Assembly: GCA_013397865.1 (NCBI GenBank)
Contig: VZTI01002345.1
Coordinates: forward strand, 175,741 to 239,740
Source of the DNA: Struthidea cinerea
Taxonomy: Eukaryota; Chordata; Aves; Passeriformes; Corcoracidae
Length of the DNA stretch: 64,000 bases
Direction of reading: 5' to 3'
Position 1 is the first letter of the stretch, and every line of letters begins with the position of its first letter. Shown here piece by piece: positions 47,681-59,322 of the stretch. The notes under the pieces are model-generated. The model did no database searches. It had not been told where the DNA came from and saw only the letters and a list, made by a program, of their open reading frames with translations. A program made the position numbers and the translations under genes.

Positions 47681-50007
47681 TTCAGAGCCATGCTAAGGTT
47701 TTTTGACTATTCCATTAAAAAAACCCAACAAAACCGAACCAAACCACACAAAACGCCCCACAGTGGGACCTAACAGCAAAAGCCAGCTCTGATTTATTAA
47801 CATTTTTGCCAAAAGACATCCAGCCCTGTATTCCAGACCAGCAGGAACTACCTGAAATCCAGAGGTGCCGCCTTCAGATGGCAGTGGAAGCCCAGCCAGG
47901 TGCTGTGAGCAGGAAAAACCATCACGGCCTGCACCCAACATCTCCAACCCACCGCAAAAATCCCTCTGGGAGACTCTTTGTATGCTCCACTACAAAAGGG
48001 AGGCACCAAATGCTCTGAAGTGCTCAGTCAGGAGCTGCTTGTTTAACCCCCCCGTGCCAGGCAGGCAGAGCCCCGCTGTATTAGTGCCACTGTGAGCAAC
48101 AAATCTCGCTGCTTAATATGCAAATTCCCCTGGTCAGTCTTGCAGAGCAGCACCATGAAAGCAGTTATTGTGACTCCCAATTAGCCATGTGACACGCAGC
48201 CCCGCACAGCCCTTCAAGGAAGATATTTTAAGAAACTGTTGTCCAGTTGCTGAGAGCAGAGGTGGGAGCACAACATTTGCCTTTCTCCGAGTTAACAAAG
48301 CCTCAGCACCGCATCAAACTCCACGGGAGGAACTGATGGTTTGAATATCTCCCGTTCTGGCAGCCCTATTTCCACTTGGCCCTGTTCTCACTGCTGGGTG
48401 ATGGGGGCAGCAGGAAAGAAGACAAATTTCAAACAGAATCAGCATCTTTGCTCCCAAGGAAGGGCAATAAGAACTGCAGCAGGCAGGCGAGCATCGTGTT
48501 AAGGAGAGCTCGGCAGCAATCAGACAGCTGCAGCCAAAAGCCTTAATCTGGAATGACTTGTGCTTCCAGACACTGTATTCCCTGCTTTTCCCTCATTCCG
48601 CACAAGGAACTGTCTCACTGAACTTCACCAGGTAAGACAAAGTAATATGCAACTCCTGAGAGGGGTCAGAGTCTGCCACGAGAGAACAAACAGGTTCCTC
48701 CTTGCTGCTCCACTCGGAAGAGAGGAAAGAAAGAAACTGAGGAGCCCTCCAGGAAGGACTCACCTGTGGGGATGGGAGCTGGCACAGCTCTCCTGATTTT
48801 GCTCCACTGAACATACCTGATGTACAGGCACGAGGGCAGAGTTTTCCAGCGGTTAATTCCAAGCCCAAAGCTCTTCCAAAAACACAGCCTGGAAGCGGCT
48901 GGAGAACAGCTATTTCTTCCCTGGTCTCACCATCCTGCAGGAACTCAGTCACCTTCGACAGGGCCCAGCTGGAAGAGATGTGGTGCTCGGCTCCTGAAAC
49001 CTTGGAATTTTAGGTGGGAGACAGCTGAGCTAAAGGGATGAAGTGGGGAAAACCTGTGTCTATAAACGAGTTAATGATCACCTTTTATCCTCCTTTAATA
49101 AGTCCCCAGTAAATCCCCCCCAGGACACCCACCACAATTTGGCTCTACTGGGCTACAACACATTGAGCATCGAGACAGGAACTTCTCCTGTCTGTGCCAA
49201 ACAACATCCTGGTGAAATGAGAACTTGCTAAAAAGAGCAGTGCTAATGAAACAGCTGGTACCAATCTGCAAAGCCCATTTCATTTCCAGCCCGATGGGCA
49301 GAGCAGCATCTGTTAAATTCTTGGTGAGGAACAGCCTCCTCCTGCTCCGGTCAGTGCAAACAGAAGCCTGCAATAAGCTGGGCTTGTGATTAGCTCCATC
49401 TCACACATGCAGACACACCTGAGGATACACAACAGCTCTCCTGACACACACAGGCATCCTGACCTTGAAAAATGCCCAGAGTAAGAGACAAAGGAAGCAC
49501 ACGTGGCCAGGACATGCCGTCAGCTCTGCTGAGCTGCACACACGAGCGACGGGAAGTGCCGGCCATGGACAAAAACACTGAGGAGAATACAGGGATGTGA
49601 CAAATCCTCCTCTCAACTCCACTAACACAATCGAGCACGATTCTGCCACTTCCCACTGCCCTGTAATAAACTGAAACGGGGATGAATCAGACTTGAGATC
49701 TGGCTCCCACTTTCACCCAGCATCGCACACGGCCGCTGCTGTCTGATCAATCTCTTGAGCCCTCCCAGTTCTCCAGGAAACTTTTCCATTCTGGGGAAAA
49801 GACAAAGCCTCTCCAAAATAAGTCTATCACTGGCAAGTCAGAATCATCATGTTTCTGTTCCAAAACACCTTCCTAGGACCGAGAAATGTTCTGGCCCTGC
49901 TCACTAACAGCAATCTGAAAGCGAATGTAGCGGGTTAGGTCACAACCCCAGAGCTGGAGGAAATGAGCCTCACTTGGGGAACAGGAAAAAGTCATCTTTC
50001 TGCACAG

Positions 50008-50015
50008 GTCTAGAC
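50008..50015. promoter_or_regulatory. GTCTAGAC palindrome (SMAD-type site)
   Basis: A second exact copy of the palindromic SMAD-binding octamer, about 2 kb inside intron 1 from the CpG island. One such octamer is expected by chance in a window of this size. Confidence 0.2.
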
Positions 50016-51024
50016 GCCAAATCGTGTTCACTTGTGCTTCAGCTGGTTCATTGGCTGATGCCTCCAGACAGAAGCTCCCTTGAGAGAGCAAGTCAAGTTT
50101 CATGCTTGGCGAGGGCACGTTGGCAGAATTTGTAAAGCTCTGACTCTGCGCAGGCTGGACTTTGACATCTGGGAAGTCACGTTTAGAGAAGATACTCAGA
50201 GCTTCTTCCAGCTTAACCTACCCCCCCTTCCTTCCTTGCGGAGAGGCAGGAACAGATCTGTAGCATTACAAAACAGCCTATTGCACACTGGAGCTGATTG
50301 TTTAAGACAGTCCTAAGAAGCTCGTAATTCAAGTGAAATTTCAGCACTTCTCACTTCACCGAGACAACCTTAAGGAACATTACCCTGAGAGCATGAATCA
50401 ACACGAGCCAGCTGACACGAATTTCACATCTCTCACATCTTGAAAGCCCAGCTGCTGTTGTAATGCACAGGCACAATGGGTTGTTTAACCCCACAGCAGC
50501 AGTGCCATGCCCTGGGAGCACCAGGCAGGGACACAGAAGCCCTGGATGGAGCCTGCCCACCCTCACACACTGCTCTGGGGTGTGCAATCTATTTTACAAT
50601 ATCACCCAAAGCCTCATAATGTGCTTCTCCTATCTCATTCGTTCGATATCACAGGTGAGATAAGAGCGAGGAAATTAAACCGAGCCTATTTCTGTGACAT
50701 GATCTCACCTCGTAACACCTAGCTACCAAAGCACATCTCAGGGCAAGCACCAGCGGAGCTTTTAATGCTATTTTTTGGTCAAGATTTTGGGGGATGTGAT
50801 GATTCCTGCCGTTCCTTCTCTTTGACTGGTCCATTCTGCTCAGCACTCTTTTTACTGGTTTACTTTTACTGGTCAAAGCAGATTTTTACTGGTTGGTAAA
50901 TCTGCTTAGTACAGATGCATTTTAGGTAACCCACTTCTTCCCTTTTTATTAATAGGGTAAGGAAGACTCATACTACTCAAAGCGATAAAATTCCATTTAA
51001 TGACACTGATGTGATTAAATCCAC

Positions 51025-51162
51025 CTCTCTGGAGACATTCCAAACCCACCTGGCTGCGTCCCTGCGTCACCTGCTCTGGATGACCCTGCCTTGGTAGTGG
51101 GGTTGGACTGGATGATCTCCAGAGGTCCCTCCCAACCCCAAGTGTTCCGGGATTCTGTGAAA
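51025..51162 (+). mobile_element. CR1 LINE fragment, 3' part
   Basis: Plus orientation. CTGGAGACATTCCAAACCCA, then GTGGGGTTGGACTGGATGAT and CCAGAGGTCCCTCCCAACCC, then GGGATTCTGTGA. It is a different subfamily from those ending CTTTAAGGTCCC, and resembles 17716-17915 on the other strand. Confidence 0.9.
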
Positions 51163-52099
51163 TCCCACGTAGTTCTTAGCAGCTGGAATTCTGGTATTTC
51201 CATGAACTCTGTATCTGGCATTAATCAGCAGATGGTTGGTTCAGATACAACTCCAAGTGCTGCATATTTTTGCATCATGGAATGACAGCAGAGTCACTGA
51301 TAGAAAGAACACCCATCAGCTGGGACATCCGAAATAAAACCAGACTGATAAGTGACATTCTGTAAGACACAGGGGAACACGCAGACCTAGGTCAGAAATT
51401 CTCCTCCTGAAATCTACGGACCCTGCATGTGTGAGCACTACTTGTAAGTCAAGTGTCCTGTTGGTAGGCTGACTTTAAACGACTATAAAGCATACACAGC
51501 TCAGCTGGAGAGCATCGGGGGTCCACAAACCTGCGAGCGTTGAAAAAGCAATCATTCAGGCATTTAGCTGGAGGAAAACACGAGGGGAAAGGCTGCCGAC
51601 ACTGCAGCAGTGTTTGCACACCGGCTTTGCTCCCCAAGCCGGGGTGCGCTTGCACACGAGGGACAGAGACCACGCTGCTCCAGCATCTGCAGCCGCCGGG
51701 AATCGCTCCCTTCGCACGGCTGAGGCTGGAGCAAAGCACCTCTCTCGGCTGAAAAACAAGCCCCGGCCCCGCAGCAGTGCCAGGATCTAAGCGAGCCGAG
51801 GAATCATTTTCCGCACACCACAAGGAGCAGAGCCCGAGAAAAACAAACTTCGGGAGCCCCGGGCAGGCCCTTTCCCCAGCCTGGCTTGATTTCAGCAGGG
51901 GCCGCGTCTCGGAGCCCCCCAGCACTGCCCAGCGACACCGACCCGACACCGCTCCCCGATACCGCCCAGCGACAGAATCCCGCGGCAGAACCCCCGGCAC
52001 AGCCCCCGGCACGCCGGGGCCGCGGTGCTGGGGCGGGGGCTGTGCCCGTGGGGCAGCGCCCGCCCGGCCCCGCCGCCCCGGCAAAGTTCGGGCGAATCC

Positions 52100-52150
52100 G
52101 GGGGAGAACCCGGGGGACAAGCCGGGGGATGATCCGGGGCACAGCCGGGG
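52100..52150 (+). repeat. 12-bp periodic G-run array (G-quadruplex motif)
   Basis: Five runs of G (5, 5, 5, 4 and 4 bases) begin at 52100, 52112, 52124, 52136 and 52147. Every loop is exactly seven bases. The array stops two bases before the N run, so its true length is unknown. Confidence 0.9.
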
Positions 52151-52152
52151 CA

Positions 52153-52841
52153 NNNNNNNNNNNNNNNNNNNNNNNNNNNNNNNNNNNNNNNNNNNNNNNN
52201 NNNNNNNNNNNNNNNNNNNNNNNNNNNNNNNNNNNNNNNNNNNNNNNNNNNNNNNNNNNNNNNNNNNNNNNNNNNNNNNNNNNNNNNNNNNNNNNNNNNN
52301 NNNNNNNNNNNNNNNNNNNNNNNNNNNNNNNNNNNNNNNNNNNNNNNNNNNNNNNNNNNNNNNNNNNNNNNNNNNNNNNNNNNNNNNNNNNNNNNNNNNN
52401 NNNNNNNNNNNNNNNNNNNNNNNNNNNNNNNNNNNNNNNNNNNNNNNNNNNNNNNNNNNNNNNNNNNNNNNNNNNNNNNNNNNNNNNNNNNNNNNNNNNN
52501 NNNNNNNNNNNNNNNNNNNNNNNNNNNNNNNNNNNNNNNNNNNNNNNNNNNNNNNNNNNNNNNNNNNNNNNNNNNNNNNNNNNNNNNNNNNNNNNNNNNN
52601 NNNNNNNNNNNNNNNNNNNNNNNNNNNNNNNNNNNNNNNNNNNNNNNNNNNNNNNNNNNNNNNNNNNNNNNNNNNNNNNNNNNNNNNNNNNNNNNNNNNN
52701 NNNNNNNNNNNNNNNNNNNNNNNNNNNNNNNNNNNNNNNNNNNNNNNNNNNNNNNNNNNNNNNNNNNNNNNNNNNNNNNNNNNNNNNNNNNNNNNNNNNN
52801 NNNNNNNNNNNNNNNNNNNNNNNNNNNNNNNNNNNNNNNNN
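52153..52841. other. Assembly gap (689 N)
   Basis: A run of N inside the CpG island, bounded by GC-rich short tandem sequence on both sides. The non-round length suggests an estimated gap size. Confidence 0.99.
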
Positions 52842-52945
52842 GGGATCGGAATCGGGACCGGGACCGCCCCGGCACAGGGACCGGCACCGGCACCGCCTCC
52901 GGCCCGCGGGACCGCCCCGGCACCGGCACCGGGATGCGGGGCCAC
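52842..52945. repeat. GC-rich hexamer-like array at the right gap edge
   Basis: Degenerate units of about six bases such as GGGACC, GGCACC and GGAATC repeat from the gap edge for about 100 bases. They alternate G-rich and C-rich blocks. Confidence 0.75.
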
Positions 52946-53055
52946 CCCCGCGCCCCCATCCCGGGAGGGTCCCCGCGGCCGTGGGTGCCGGGCTGTGTTT
53001 ATTCTCTCCTCACTGTGAAGCCTGCGGCTCCCCCGTGCTCTGCCCCATCCCTGAA

Positions 53056-53168
53056 GCGTTCAAGGACGGAGCTCTGAGCATCCCGCTCCAGTGGAAGGTG
53101 TCCCTGCCCACGCAATAAGATGATCCATAAGGTCCCTCCCAACCCAAACCGTTCTGTGATTCTGGGAT
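53056..53168 (+). mobile_element. CR1 LINE fragment, 3' end
   Basis: Plus orientation, directly beside the CpG island. CCAGTGGAAGGTGTCCCTGC, GATGATCCATAAGGTCCCTC and CCCAAACCGTTCTGTGATTC form a typical CR1 3' end. Confidence 0.92.
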
Positions 53169-54112
53169 TTGTCTCTGCACACGAAAAGTCCACGCTCAGA
53201 GATAAATCTCTGCCCCACTACCCAGCCACCCACCCCGGTGTTACCAGACTGCCAGTTTGAAATAAAAACTAAGCAAACTCAGGGCTTTTTGGTCAATCTG
53301 ACCAAGCAGGCTTCAGTTCTCTGAGAAGAAAAGTTCGACTTTTGTGCTCTTCATGGCCAGCCGGGTTATCTCGTTTCAGCAGCAATCCTGCCCTGGGATC
53401 GGGGAGTTACAGTTCCTACACTATCAGATGCACTGGAGCTCCTTGGAATATTCAGCAGTAAGTCAGAACTCTGAAAAATGGGAGCAGACAGTGCAAAAAA
53501 TAAAGCCTGGTAACAGACTGTGCTCTGGGTTCCCCACACGCTCTGCTATACACGGCAGCTTCATGTTCTCGTACACAGAGCAGCACAAAACAAAACTCAA
53601 GCTGAGCATATTTTTCCTCCATAAAGATGACATTGCAAATGTGTTTTTTGGAATTAAAATAGCGTAGCTGTTTGTGGAGTTTCTAGTCATCACAGTGAAA
53701 AGAACTGATGGACAAAGGCATTTTTCTGCAATTGATTTCCCTACATAATCTTCCTACCAAAAGCCCGGCCAGCCTTTGGGAAGGCTCTTGTGTTGATAAT
53801 TAAAATCCCAAACGTATGAGATAAGCTGAGTGCCAAATGCCGAGCACTTTGTCATCTGAGAACAAAAAGGCACAGAGCTCATCTGCTTTATTGGGTCCAA
53901 ATGGGAAGGTCAGGCCTGGTAAGAAAGCCCAAAGAACAATCATTAGAGTCTGAGCACATGCCTACTAATTACAACAAAAGCAGAAATTCCTTGTCTGTGC
54001 AGACATTTAAACCAGATCAAGGAGCCACACAGAGCTCAGTTGTTTTCGTTTCAGATTTTATCTGAGGGCCACATGGGAGTTTGCCGATATATACACTGTA
54101 TAATCAGAGATA
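53169..54112. other. Upstream intergenic stretch, nothing recognised
   Basis: No CR1, tandem array or gene seen. It lies just upstream of the presumed UBTD2 promoter. Confidence 0.5.
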
Positions 54113-54290
54113 TTGTGGAATCACAACATCGATTAGGTTGGAAAAGAGCTCCAAGAGCATCGAGTCCAAGCTGTGCCCCATCCCCACCTTGTCCCCAGCC
54201 CAGAGCACTGAGTGCCACCTCCAGGTGACACCTCCAGGGGTGGGGACTCCAAACCTCCCTGAGCATCCCATTCCAACGCCTGAGATATGT
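54113..54290 (-). mobile_element. CR1 LINE fragment, 3' part
   Basis: Minus orientation. GGAATCACAACATCGATTAG and GTTGGAAAAGAGCTCCAAGA are followed by CAGAGCACTGAGTGCCACCT and CCAAACCTCCCTGAGCATCC. Confidence 0.9.
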
Positions 54291-55344
54291 CAGGCTGGGG
54301 GGAGGGATTGGATGTAATTTGTCCAAAACTGTAAGAAATTTGGAAGACAGTTGCAAAGTTTCCTAGGAGTAGGTGTCGATGTATTTTATCACCAGAGTAT
54401 GGTAATCCCGCGGGGAAGTCATGGATTGTGGGGAGGCACTTGGGATGCACACTGGGAGGGCTTCTCCCTCTGGATATCTGCTGCTCGGCGAGATCCCAAA
54501 ACTGCCCCTCGCCGAGGCCGAGGGGGTGGAAACACAACGTGACTCTGTTCCATAACAGGGTGGCTGCAGGGCTGCGGGCTGGCGTGGGAAAGTCTGTCCC
54601 CAGCAGCCAGCAGTCTGCTCGTGGAGCCTTGGAAAAACACACCAGAGCTTGTTATTCTGCCTCTTTGGGACTGAATTCTTTCACTGGACACCTCGCTGTT
54701 CTCACACAGAGTGTGGAGCACATATATCTGTGTTTGTGCGCATGAACACTCGGGATGGGCCAAAGGGAATATTTACAGCCTGACCCCACGTTTCAGGATG
54801 TACTTGCAATGTACTAATAAAGTGTTGAAGAAAAAAGCAACCCTTTTTCTAAATGGATTATTTATTTTGAAGGTTATTCCTCCTGAAAATAAGTTTCCCT
54901 GAGCTTTGCAATCAGAGTTTCTGCACGTCAGTCTCAGTTCTGCTCCAACACTGAGGCCTTGGACAAGTCACATAAACTTGGCTGCTCTGTTTCTATCAGT
55001 AGATTGGTGTTTGTCTGCACATCTCTTGGGGATATGGCCAGCATTAATTAATTCTTGCTCTTTATGACTCTTTAACTGCCTGCAATGTGTGGGATGCAAA
55101 ACATTGACTATCAAAAGTGACTTTTCCCCCATTAAAGGGTGTCATGGATTGACTGTCCCACAGAGGTACCACTGCCCTATGTGGTTATGATTATTTGGGA
55201 GGTCACAAACCCTACAGTGCCAACAGCTGGAGGATTTTCTTCGGGCACAAATCCTACTGGACTGTGTTGTCCTGGGAGCACCGGAGGGATGGGGTTTGTG
55301 GCCAAGGAATGCAGCGTGTAGGAATCCCTAAGGAGATCTCCGTG
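54291..55344. other. Upstream intergenic stretch, nothing recognised
   Basis: No gene or repeat recognised between two CR1 fragments. Confidence 0.5.
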
Positions 55345-55349
55345 TGCAC

Positions 55350-55822
55350 TGTGCTGGAGCGACTCCAGAGGCGGCACCAGGATGAGCAGAGGGATGGAGC
55401 AGCTCTGCTGGGAGGAAAGGCTGGGAGAGCTGGGATTGTTCAGCCTGGAGAGGAAGAGCTTTGGGGTGACCTCGTCGTGGCCTTGCAGGGCCCGAAGGAG
55501 CTGCAGGAAAGATGGAGAGAGGGGATTTCCAAAGGATGGAGGGACAGGCCAAGGGGGAATGGATTCACACTGACAGAGGGCAGGGTTAAATGGGATATTG
55601 GGAAGGAATTGTTCCCTGTGAGGGAGGGGAGGCCCTGGCACAGGGTGCCCAGAGCAGCTGTGGCTGCCCCTGGATCCCTGGCAGTGTCCAAGGCCAGGCT
55701 GGACATTGGGGCTTGGAGCAGCCTGGGATAGTGGAAGGTGTCCCTGCCCATGGCAAAGGAATTGGAACTGGATGATCTTTAAAGTCCCTTCCAACCCAGC
55801 CCATTCCATGGCTCTGTGATTG
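55350..55822 (+). mobile_element. CR1 LINE fragment, 3' part (longest plus-strand copy)
   Basis: Plus orientation. AGAGGGATGGAGCAGCTCTG, GGGATTGTTCAGCCTGGAGA, GGCACAGGGTGCCCAGAGCA and TGTCCAAGGCCAGGCTGGAC precede the 3' end GATGATCTTTAAAGTCCCTT and GGCTCTGTGATTG. Close relative of 2698-3155. Confidence 0.95.
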
Positions 55823-57039
55823 TCCAGTTATTTCCTACATAATCCTATATAATAAAATATTTTCTGCACTTCCCCAGTTTTTCTCTCCAGCCGGGCTCTC
55901 GCTGTTTGCTCACAGTCAGTGGTGGTGGGTTTCGCCGTCACATGATGATCCAGAGTGATAAATCCCTGCTCTCTGATGATTCAGCTCTGTGTGGGAACAA
56001 GGATGAGATGCTGACAAATTGCATCAGCACTGAAACTTCTCTCTCAGGCATCCACATTTTGATTTTTAGCGGTGCTGCCCAGGACAGCACTATCAAAGTC
56101 TTCACATTGTAAGTGAAATTCTTCCCAGATTTCTTCCATCCTGCTTTTGACAGATGGGAAAGGGAGACATGGCTGATGAGGTTATCAACCAAAGGTCCCA
56201 CAGGAAGCAGAAGCAGGAAAGAACTGTGGAGTCCAACTGCTCATTTTCCTCCTCAGAGTGTCTGGAGAGATTCAGCAAGTTGCTATTTTCAGATTTACTT
56301 CCCCATGGCTCTTCCTGAAAGCTGCTGAGGCTGTAGCCTCATTTGCACAGGCTGGAGGTTTCCCTGCACAGCACTTCTGTTTAGATGTGGTTTTCAGGAA
56401 TGCTGGCTCCCATTCTGAACTTTCCACCAGAAAATGTTAGGCTGATTCCAATCCCATATAATCCATCCCTTACCGAAGTGAGTGGTAGAGATCTCCACCA
56501 CCCAGAGGCAGCGAAGCTGTGTCAAAATGATGTGAAACCAGGCAGGGTTTGTTTTCCTGGAATGACCAAGGGAAAGAAAAATGCAACCGAGGAATCCCTG
56601 TGGCTGAGGAACCCCACCAGACACCAGGACATCCCGAGCTGGCCAGGAATGAACAGAGTGAGGGCTGTGTGTGTCCTCCAGCACCTCTCCAGGAGCACAA
56701 ACCCCGCTCCTAAAGCCTTGGCACACACCTCTGCTGCAGGAAATGCCGGGATGGGAAGTTGGAGCTCCTGAAGGAATTTCCATCATTGGATCGTTGCTGT
56801 GAAGAGCAATGTTGTGTTTCTCTCCTGATCTCTGCAAAGCCCTCACCTACTCCTGGGAGCTTGGGGTTCTTTATCCACCTCTGTCAATAACAGAAGGAAA
56901 AGTGATGATTCCACTTGCTTTAAATGTTTCTGCAAAGCTCTGTAGTTTTGATTTCAGTTGCTGGAGAAAAGGGGTCACTGGAAGGGCTAAAAACCACTTT
57001 TTAATGTGCAGCATCAGAAATGATGGTAGGAATCTCTGG
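55823..57039. other. Upstream intergenic stretch, nothing recognised
   Basis: Open frames on both strands are short and overlapping. No known protein, RNA gene or tandem repeat recognised. Confidence 0.5.
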
Positions 57040-57173
57040 AAGTGGTGGATTCCACTGCAGGAACCAGGTTGGACAGGGTTTGGATCAACCTGGGATAGTG
57101 GAAGGTGTCCCTGGTTGGAATGAGATGAACTTTAAGGTCCCTTCCAACCCAATCCATTCCATAATTCCATGAT
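57040..57173 (+). mobile_element. CR1 LINE fragment, 3' end
   Basis: Plus orientation. CCAGGTTGGACAGGGTTTGG, GATAGTGGAAGGTGTCCCTG and TTTAAGGTCCCTTCCAACCC, ending ATTCCATGATTT. Confidence 0.92.
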
Positions 57174-57827
57174 TTATTGCTTTGTCGCATCAGGCAGGTT
57201 TTGCTAATCAAAATATGCATTTTGAAAAAAGAAAAATGAACCTTGACTGCTAAAGCAACAAAAGTGAAACACTGCTTCCCTCCTGTGGTGGCCTCACTGA
57301 TTGCCCAGCGAGACACCGCAATAAACGGCACTTTTAAAGCGTTTTTTTTAAAAATCATTACCATAATTCGGATGCCATTGCAGCCAGGCAGTCGCTCACA
57401 TCCCGCTGTCCTCGTCACAGCCCCGGCCTGACATTTCCAGAGCAGCACACGAAGCCCAGCTCTGGCTGCTCAGCCAGGCTGGAAGCCCTGAGAACCTTAT
57501 CTCCTCCCAGGCTGCTGTTTGTGGCCAAGTTCTCCTCTTTCAGCTGCCTTTGAGTGGATTCCCCGCCTGGCTGGGCGCTGCAGTGTTCTGTGTCACTGTG
57601 TGAATAATGAAGGGGCTGAGTGGCAGCGGGACAAAGGCAGCTCCCAGCCCCCCCCGCACATTCCCAGTGCTGGTTTGAAGCTGGATCACGGAGCCAGCGC
57701 AGGGAACAGGCCCCACTTGGGCTGTGGTGATGCCATTCCTGCATTTCCTGCTATTATTGTATTCAGTTTGTGTTGTATTAATATTTTATTGGTATCTGGA
57801 GGCTCATTCAGGAGCTCGCATCTCCAC
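57174..57827. other. Upstream intergenic stretch, nothing recognised
   Basis: No gene or repeat recognised between two CR1 3' ends. Confidence 0.5.
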
Positions 57828-57965
57828 CTGAAGTGTCCGAGGATGGTTGGATGGAGCTCAGAGCAAGCTGGGCCTGTGGGAGGTGTCCCTGCCCAAGGAA
57901 GGGGGTTGGAATTGGGTGATCTTTAAGGTCCCTTCCAACCCAAACCATTCCATGATTCCATGACA
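57828..57965 (+). mobile_element. CR1 LINE fragment, 3' end
   Basis: Plus orientation. GTGGGAGGTGTCCCTGCCCA, GTGATCTTTAAGGTCCCTTC and CCAAACCATTCCATGATTCC. The tail is two ATTCCATG units, the usual CR1 terminal microsatellite. Confidence 0.93.
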
Positions 57966-58189
57966 CCGAAGTTGGGATGTAGGATGTGGTCTGCTGTAGA
58001 AAAGGCACATAGCAGGGACAGCATAAAAATATCTGTGGTCATGAATAAGTGAGAAGAAATAGGGCAAGAGATCTGGAATTCCTCTTTTTTCTTCTTTTTG
58101 TTGTGCAGGAATGAAGGGATGCACAATCAACGGTGACAGGATAAGTCAGGGATGATTAAAGATGATTAATTAAAGATTAATTTTTTCAT

Positions 58190-58468
58190 TCTCCCAGACA
58201 ACAAACAACAGGAGGAGAGGGAACGGCCTCAGGCTGGGCCAGGGGAGGCTCAGGTTGGACATCAGCAGGAATTTCTCCATGGAAAGGGCGCTCAGGCCTT
58301 GGCAGGGGCTGCCCAGGGAGGTTTGGAGTGCCCATCCCTGGAGGTGCCCAAGGAATTCCTGGATGTGGCACTGAGTGCTCTGGGCTGGGGACGAGGTGGG
58401 GATGGGGCACAGCTGGGACTCGATGGCCTCAGAGATCTTTTCCAACCTCAATAATTCTGGGATGCTGA
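58190..58468 (+). mobile_element. CR1 LINE fragment, 3' part
   Basis: Plus orientation. GAGAGGGAACGGCCTCAGGC, ACATCAGCAGGAATTTCTCC, GGAGTGCCCATCCCTGGAGG, GTGGCACTGAGTGCTCTGGG and TTTTCCAACCTCAATAATTC. It is the intact counterpart of the interrupted copy at 24552-24832. Confidence 0.95.
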
Positions 58469-59087
58469 GCAGAGGGTGGAAGAAATGTGCAACACCCAGG
58501 CCACACTGCTTCTCTTTCAGCTCTGAGCTCACGAATACCAAAAATTCCTCTGGGAGAGAAGTTTGTGAGTTGCCTCATTCCTGGACCTTTAGCTCCGCTT
58601 CCCAAACGTGAAGCATTTGCAATCAAAGAGCTATTCCTAGACAGAATATACAGACAGGCCTCTCACTCAGGACTGGAAATTGGGTTCATTTGAGGAGAAA
58701 TCAGCCAGCTTTTGGCGGGAGGAGAAGGAAGGGTGGGAAAGGAAACATTCTCCCTCCTGTCAGAATGCTTCTGATAAAATTAAAGCTGGAGCAGATGGTG
58801 ATGGTACAGGCTAATGTTCCCATATGGCAGGATCAATCAGGCACAGAATATGCTGCTTTAAGAGACGTGTGAAACTGATAGATGTTAATATTCCAAATAT
58901 TTTAGCTTTGGATCTTGAGCATTCTCCCAGGCTGTGGAGCTGGAAGAAGATTCTCGTGCTCAGGAAGGGTTTGCCTGGCCTGCAGTTGTACTTTGGTGGG
59001 ACACTCATTCCTTCTCTCTATCCTCAGCTGGATGAGCTCTTGCTTTGCTCCCTGCTTGGCACTGAGGGCAGGGGCTCAATCAGAAGG
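58469..59087. other. Upstream intergenic stretch, nothing recognised
   Basis: No gene or repeat recognised between a CR1 and the minisatellite at 59088. Confidence 0.5.
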
Positions 59088-59322
59088 GAAATGGAGATGG
59101 GGAAAGGAGCAGGAACAGAAGCAGAGATGGGAAAGGGGCAGGGACAGAAATGGAGGCAGGGAAAGGAGCTGGGACAGAAATGGAAATGGGGAAAGGAGCA
59201 GGGACAGAAACAGAGATGGGAAAGGGGCAGGGACAGAAATGGAGGCAGGGAAAGGAGCAGGAACAGAAACAGAGATGGGAAAGGAGCAGGGACAGAAATG
59301 GAGACAGGGAAAGGAGCAAGGT
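59088..59322. repeat. 29/30-bp minisatellite with higher-order structure, about 8 units
   Basis: Purine-rich units of GAAATGGAGRYRGGGAAAGG followed by AGCAGGGACA start at 59088, 59118, 59147, 59177, 59207, 59236, 59266 and 59295. Unit lengths run 30, 29, 30, 30, 29, 30, 29. Units 1-3 closely match units 4-6, giving an 89-bp higher-order period. Confidence 0.93.

Larger units (their letters stand above)
29023..52152 (-). other. UBTD2: UBTD2 intron 1 (visible part)
   Basis: Intron 1 runs from the exon 2 acceptor to an exon 1 presumed to lie in the assembly gap, so it is about 23 kb. It contains CR1 fragments up to 39.7 kb and again from 47.5 kb, a long inverted repeat near its 3' end, and a perfect 29-bp hairpin at 43.6 kb. 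The parts 30308-31983, 32233-35894, 36131-37341, 38300-39493 and 47680-51024 hold no gene or major repeat that I recognise. Confidence 0.8.
51600..53030 (-). promoter_or_regulatory. UBTD2: CpG island, presumed UBTD2 promoter and exon 1, interrupted by a gap
   Basis: Both flanks of the N run are very GC-rich with dense CpG: 51600-52152 on the left and 52842-53030 on the right. The only gene of the window needs its 5' end on this side of exon 2, about 23 kb away. I searched both flanks on the minus strand for a short first coding exon starting MGGCVG and found none, so the coding part of exon 1 most likely falls in the missing bases. Long open frames across this block are artefacts of GC richness and of N. 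Confidence 0.75.

Noticed and set aside
51449..53118. Very long open frames crossing the N run on both strands
   Set aside because: They are open only because N was translated as X and GC-rich sequence has few stops. Low-complexity Pro/Gly/Ala/Arg content, no domain.
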